From positions 1 to 14,156 of the forward strand of contig JAGQHH010000334.1 in the NCBI GenBank assembly GCA_020431945.1: DNA of 14,156 nt, read 5' to 3'. Within the stretch, counting starts at the first letter, position 1. Each line of letters starts with the position of its first letter. This DNA comes from Cyanobacteria bacterium HKST-UBA02. GTDB lineage: Bacteria > Cyanobacteriota > Vampirovibrionia > Obscuribacterales > Obscuribacteraceae. Below are positions 13,589-14,156 of the stretch, piece by piece. The notes under the pieces are model-generated. The model saw only the letters and a list, made by a program, of their open reading frames with translations. It did not search any database and was not told where the DNA came from. The translations under genes were made by a program, and so were the position numbers.

Positions 13589-14156
13589 ATGAGTTTCGGT
13601 TCGAGCGTGCGGGATCAAGTATTCGAGGTGATTGTCAGGCAGGCTCTTGCCGGGGCACCCTGGCGGCAGATCTGCGCCGGTCCCATGCAAGTCAATAATA
13701 TCAGCGAAGATGAAGTGCAGGCTGAGGTCGATCGCCGGCTGCACGGATTCGAGGGTGTTCTGAACGAAGAGCAGCAAGCAGGGCTTCATGCCTATCTCGA
13801 AGCCTGGCAGGAGACTCTCAAGATAGACAAGAAGCGGGATCAAAAGAACCTGCCTGCCGGTGCTGAAGAAGCAGTAACATCGCTCTACGGACTCCTCGGT
13901 CTTCCGAAGCCGGCGATCATCTACTGTCAGAGCCCCACCAGATTCTTTGTCTTCCTGTCGATCTTGAGCGAGCTGGAGAAGCGGAATCTGACTCCCGGCG
14001 ATTATTCTTCGGATCTTTCGGTTCTTTCCTCGACCAGCGACTGGCTCGATTCAATTCGTGGCGGCGATCAGGACGAAGATTACTGGCAGCAGCTCAGCAA
14101 CGATATCGACAGAGTGGTCAACGCCTCCCTCTGCCTTCCGGGCAAGTATCTGGGCG
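13589..14156 (+). CDS. DUF6745-like protein, N-terminal part (runs off right edge)
   Basis: The frame is open from ATG 13589 to the window edge (189 complete codons, no stop). AAGGTG about 5 nt upstream is a good ribosome site. No signal peptide is present, so it is probably cytoplasmic. The segment LYGLLGLPKPAIIYCQSPTRFF (residues about 98-120, cited as a pattern: GLP-x-P, then a strand ending CxSP) resembles the GLPPP...WCDSP phrase of DUF6745 proteins, which are often large and of unknown function. Around it are Trp-containing helices (APWRQICAGPM; YLEAWQETL; YWQQLSNDIDRVV). The gene is divergent from the poly-Asp operon with only 24 nt between start codons, so their promoters must overlap. 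The family call is tentative. Confidence 0.75.
   Translation, partial: MSFGSSVRDQVFEVIVRQALAGAPWRQICAGPMQVNNISEDEVQAEVDRRLHGFEGVLNEEQQAGLHAYLEAWQETLKIDKKRDQKNLPAGAEEAVTSLYGLLGLPKPAIIYCQSPTRFFVFLSILSELEKRNLTPGDYSSDLSVLSSTSDWLDSIRGGDQDEDYWQQLSNDIDRVVNASLCLPGKYLG

Overview
The window looks like an ordinary chromosomal stretch from a Gram-negative-type bacterium with moderately GC-rich DNA. It is dense in exported and membrane-anchored proteins, several of them built from tetratricopeptide (TPR) repeats. I see no rRNA, tRNA, insertion sequence, phage gene or CRISPR array. The abundance of secreted TPR proteins, a YciH/SUI1 factor, SpoIIAA-like proteins and a Rieske oxygenase would fit Obscuribacterales-like Melainabacteria (non-photosynthetic relatives of Cyanobacteria). 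This is only an impression: nothing in the window fixes the taxonomy, and other TPR-rich phyla remain possible.

Left part (1-5745). A glutaminyl-tRNA synthetase gene (340-2067, minus) is followed after 1 nt by an exported TPR-like protein that runs off the left edge. Divergent from glnS are a small protein with a degenerate GGDEF-like fold plus a C-terminal zinc ribbon (2245-2916), and a 663-residue membrane-anchored protein of about 17 TPR units (2977-4968). A tandem SpoIIAA/STAS-like protein (4984-5745) faces them on the minus strand.

Middle part (5746-8907). After a 312-base intergenic region with a strong hairpin beside the ribosome binding site come three plus-strand genes. These are an ARPP-1-type protein (6058-7110), a Rieske non-haem iron oxygenase (7166-8065), and an exported protein made of two copies of an unrecognised domain (8062-8907), which overlaps the oxygenase stop codon.

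Right part (8914-13564). Five minus-strand genes with gaps of 27, 1, 18 and 6 nt form a probable operon. In transcription order they are: an exported TPR protein ending in two long poly-aspartate tracts; a four-TM protein with two TM-pair plus soluble-domain units; a YciH/SUI1 translation factor fused to what looks like a catalytically dead low-molecular-weight-phosphatase-like domain; a small membrane-anchored helical protein; and an exported TPR protein. Four of the five products are predicted to act at or outside the cytoplasmic membrane, while the third should act on the ribosome. A divergent gene that resembles DUF6745 proteins starts 24 nt away and leaves the window at the right edge.

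The most unusual items are the phosphatase-like/SUI1 fusion and its envelope-protein operon, the dead GGDEF-like/zinc-ribbon protein, the poly-Asp/His tail, and the duplicated unknown domain with its conserved GSPAG motif. None is proven to be a new system. All homology statements rest on motif recognition by eye.
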